Origin: CAYOEZ01 sp964402955
Lineage (GTDB): Bacteria; Chloroflexota; DTOL01; DAOUCN01
Reading direction: 5' to 3'
NCBI GenBank assembly: GCA_964402955.1
Contig: CAYOEZ010000267.1
Coordinates: 1-6,018, forward strand
Length of the DNA stretch: 6,018 bases
Part shown: positions 5,539-6,018 of the stretch, in pieces
Position numbering within the stretch: position 1 is the stretch's first letter
Layout: each line of letters begins with the position of its first letter
Notes under the pieces: model-generated
What the model saw: the letters and a program-made list of their open reading frames with translations, nothing else
The model's database searches: none
Told to the model about the DNA's origin: nothing
Program-made: the position numbers and the translations under genes

Positions 5539-5569
5539 GAGTTCCGATCTCTCGAAGAGATCGGAACTC
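5539..5569. repeat. Perfect 14-bp hairpin with 3-base loop upstream of the hydrolase
   Basis: GAGTTCCGATCTCT (5539-5552) is exactly complementary to AGAGATCGGAACTC (5556-5569), separated only by CGA. It lies 37 bases before the hydrolase start. No T tract follows on either strand, so it is not a standard terminator. It may be another dispersed repeat, a leader structure, or the operator of a dimeric regulator; the sequence alone does not decide. Confidence 0.7.
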
Positions 5570-5606
5570 TGGCCAAGGCGTGACCTACAAGGGGAGATGC
5601 ACGTAT

Positions 5607-6018
5607 ATGGCTGAGACGACGCGGTACACAACTCCCATGTTCGCCGTCGACGTGGTTGGCGACGTCGCATTTGGGCAAGCCGTCAATGAAACAGGCGCGC
5701 TTGAGACGCTGAAGCTCGACGTCTACCTGCCGCACGACGACACGCAACCGCTGCGTCCGGCCATCATCTGGTTTCATGGCGGAGGCTTCACGTTTGGCAA
5801 CGACAAAAGGCAGCGTTACATCCCCATGTTTGCCAACGCCTTCGCCGCCAGAGGCTACGTAGGGTTCGCTCCCGACTACCGCCTGCGCGCCGATCCTGCT
5901 GCAGATCACGCCGCAGCGGTGCGCGATGCCGTGCAAGACGCGCACATGGCGCTGCAGTGGGTGCGCGCCCACAGCAGCGGCTACGGCGTCGATCCGTCGC
6001 ACATTGCTCTGGCCGGTG
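5607..6018 (+). CDS. Alpha/beta hydrolase, carboxylesterase type (3' end outside window)
   Basis: The first 137 codons of an esterase/lipase-like hydrolase; the gene runs off the window. The oxyanion-hole motif HGGGF (57-61) follows PAIIWF, as in carboxylesterase and hormone-sensitive-lipase type families. Then come the expected APDYRL (88-93), DAVQDAHMALQWVRAH (107-122) and GVDPSHIALAG (127-137). In the family the last block leads directly into the nucleophile elbow G-x-S-x-G, so the catalytic serine should lie just past base 6018. The early GDVAFGQA segment is also typical of these proteins. No signal peptide is evident. The ATG at 5607 has GGGGAG 10 bases upstream (5591-5596); the ATG at 5597 is in another frame. 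It is preceded by a repeat island and a perfect hairpin, so it is probably not co-transcribed tightly with proS. The substrate is unknown. Confidence 0.85.
   Translation, partial: MAETTRYTTPMFAVDVVGDVAFGQAVNETGALETLKLDVYLPHDDTQPLRPAIIWFHGGGFTFGNDKRQRYIPMFANAFAARGYVGFAPDYRLRADPAADHAAAVRDAVQDAHMALQWVRAHSSGYGVDPSHIALAG

Noticed and set aside
5322..6002. 226-codon minus-strand open frame covering the repeats and the hydrolase
   Set aside because: It includes the chance CERSEAI translation of the palindromic repeat and then runs antisense to a clear hydrolase gene.

Overview
The window is GC-rich bacterial chromosome with short intergenic gaps. Its mix of genes suggests a Chloroflexota-like bacterium: a short archaeal/eukaryal-type prolyl-tRNA synthetase, a triple Fe-S CDGSH protein, a remnant that looks like DUF1638, and dispersed palindromic repeats of the kind whose chance translation contains 'CERSEAI'. 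The phylum is an inference from gene and repeat content, not proven by any marker here.

Layout. On the minus strand, 108-1405 holds a two-gene unit: a LOG-family Rossmann protein (TIGR00730-like), then a GNAT acetyltransferase in near-overlap. A good sigma70-type promoter lies at 1477-1505. Upstream of it is a block of small hairpins (about 1543-1643). Next come two gene remnants fused head to tail (1706-1962): the first 24 codons of a DUF1638-like gene, with its ribosome-binding site, run into the last 64 codons of an HD-GYP phosphodiesterase in another frame. A 10-base stretch at 1891-1900 could be the deletion junction. A SanA/YdcF-family membrane-anchored protein (1999-2631) is also on the minus strand.

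The sanA-like gene and the plus-strand CDGSH gene (2777-3475) diverge. Two strong predicted promoters in the gap point at each other, so each transcript would cross the other promoter. After the CDGSH gene, 3476-3744 carries a nested inverted repeat and leads into proS (3745-5187), a complete class II prolyl-tRNA synthetase of about 480 residues whose C-terminal zinc site looks mostly lost. The 419 bases after proS hold a nested repeat island: three copies of a 26-bp sequence, two in one orientation and one inverted, around a CERSEAI-type palindrome, then a separate perfect 14-bp hairpin. A carboxylesterase-type alpha/beta hydrolase starts at 5607 and is cut by the window end just before its expected nucleophile motif.

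The genes do not form one pathway; they are a set of housekeeping and accessory genes. What stands out is the repeat load: three of the intergenic gaps carry palindromic elements, and one gap carries a deletion scar. I see no phage, CRISPR, toxin-antitoxin or defence gene set, and no convincing undescribed system.
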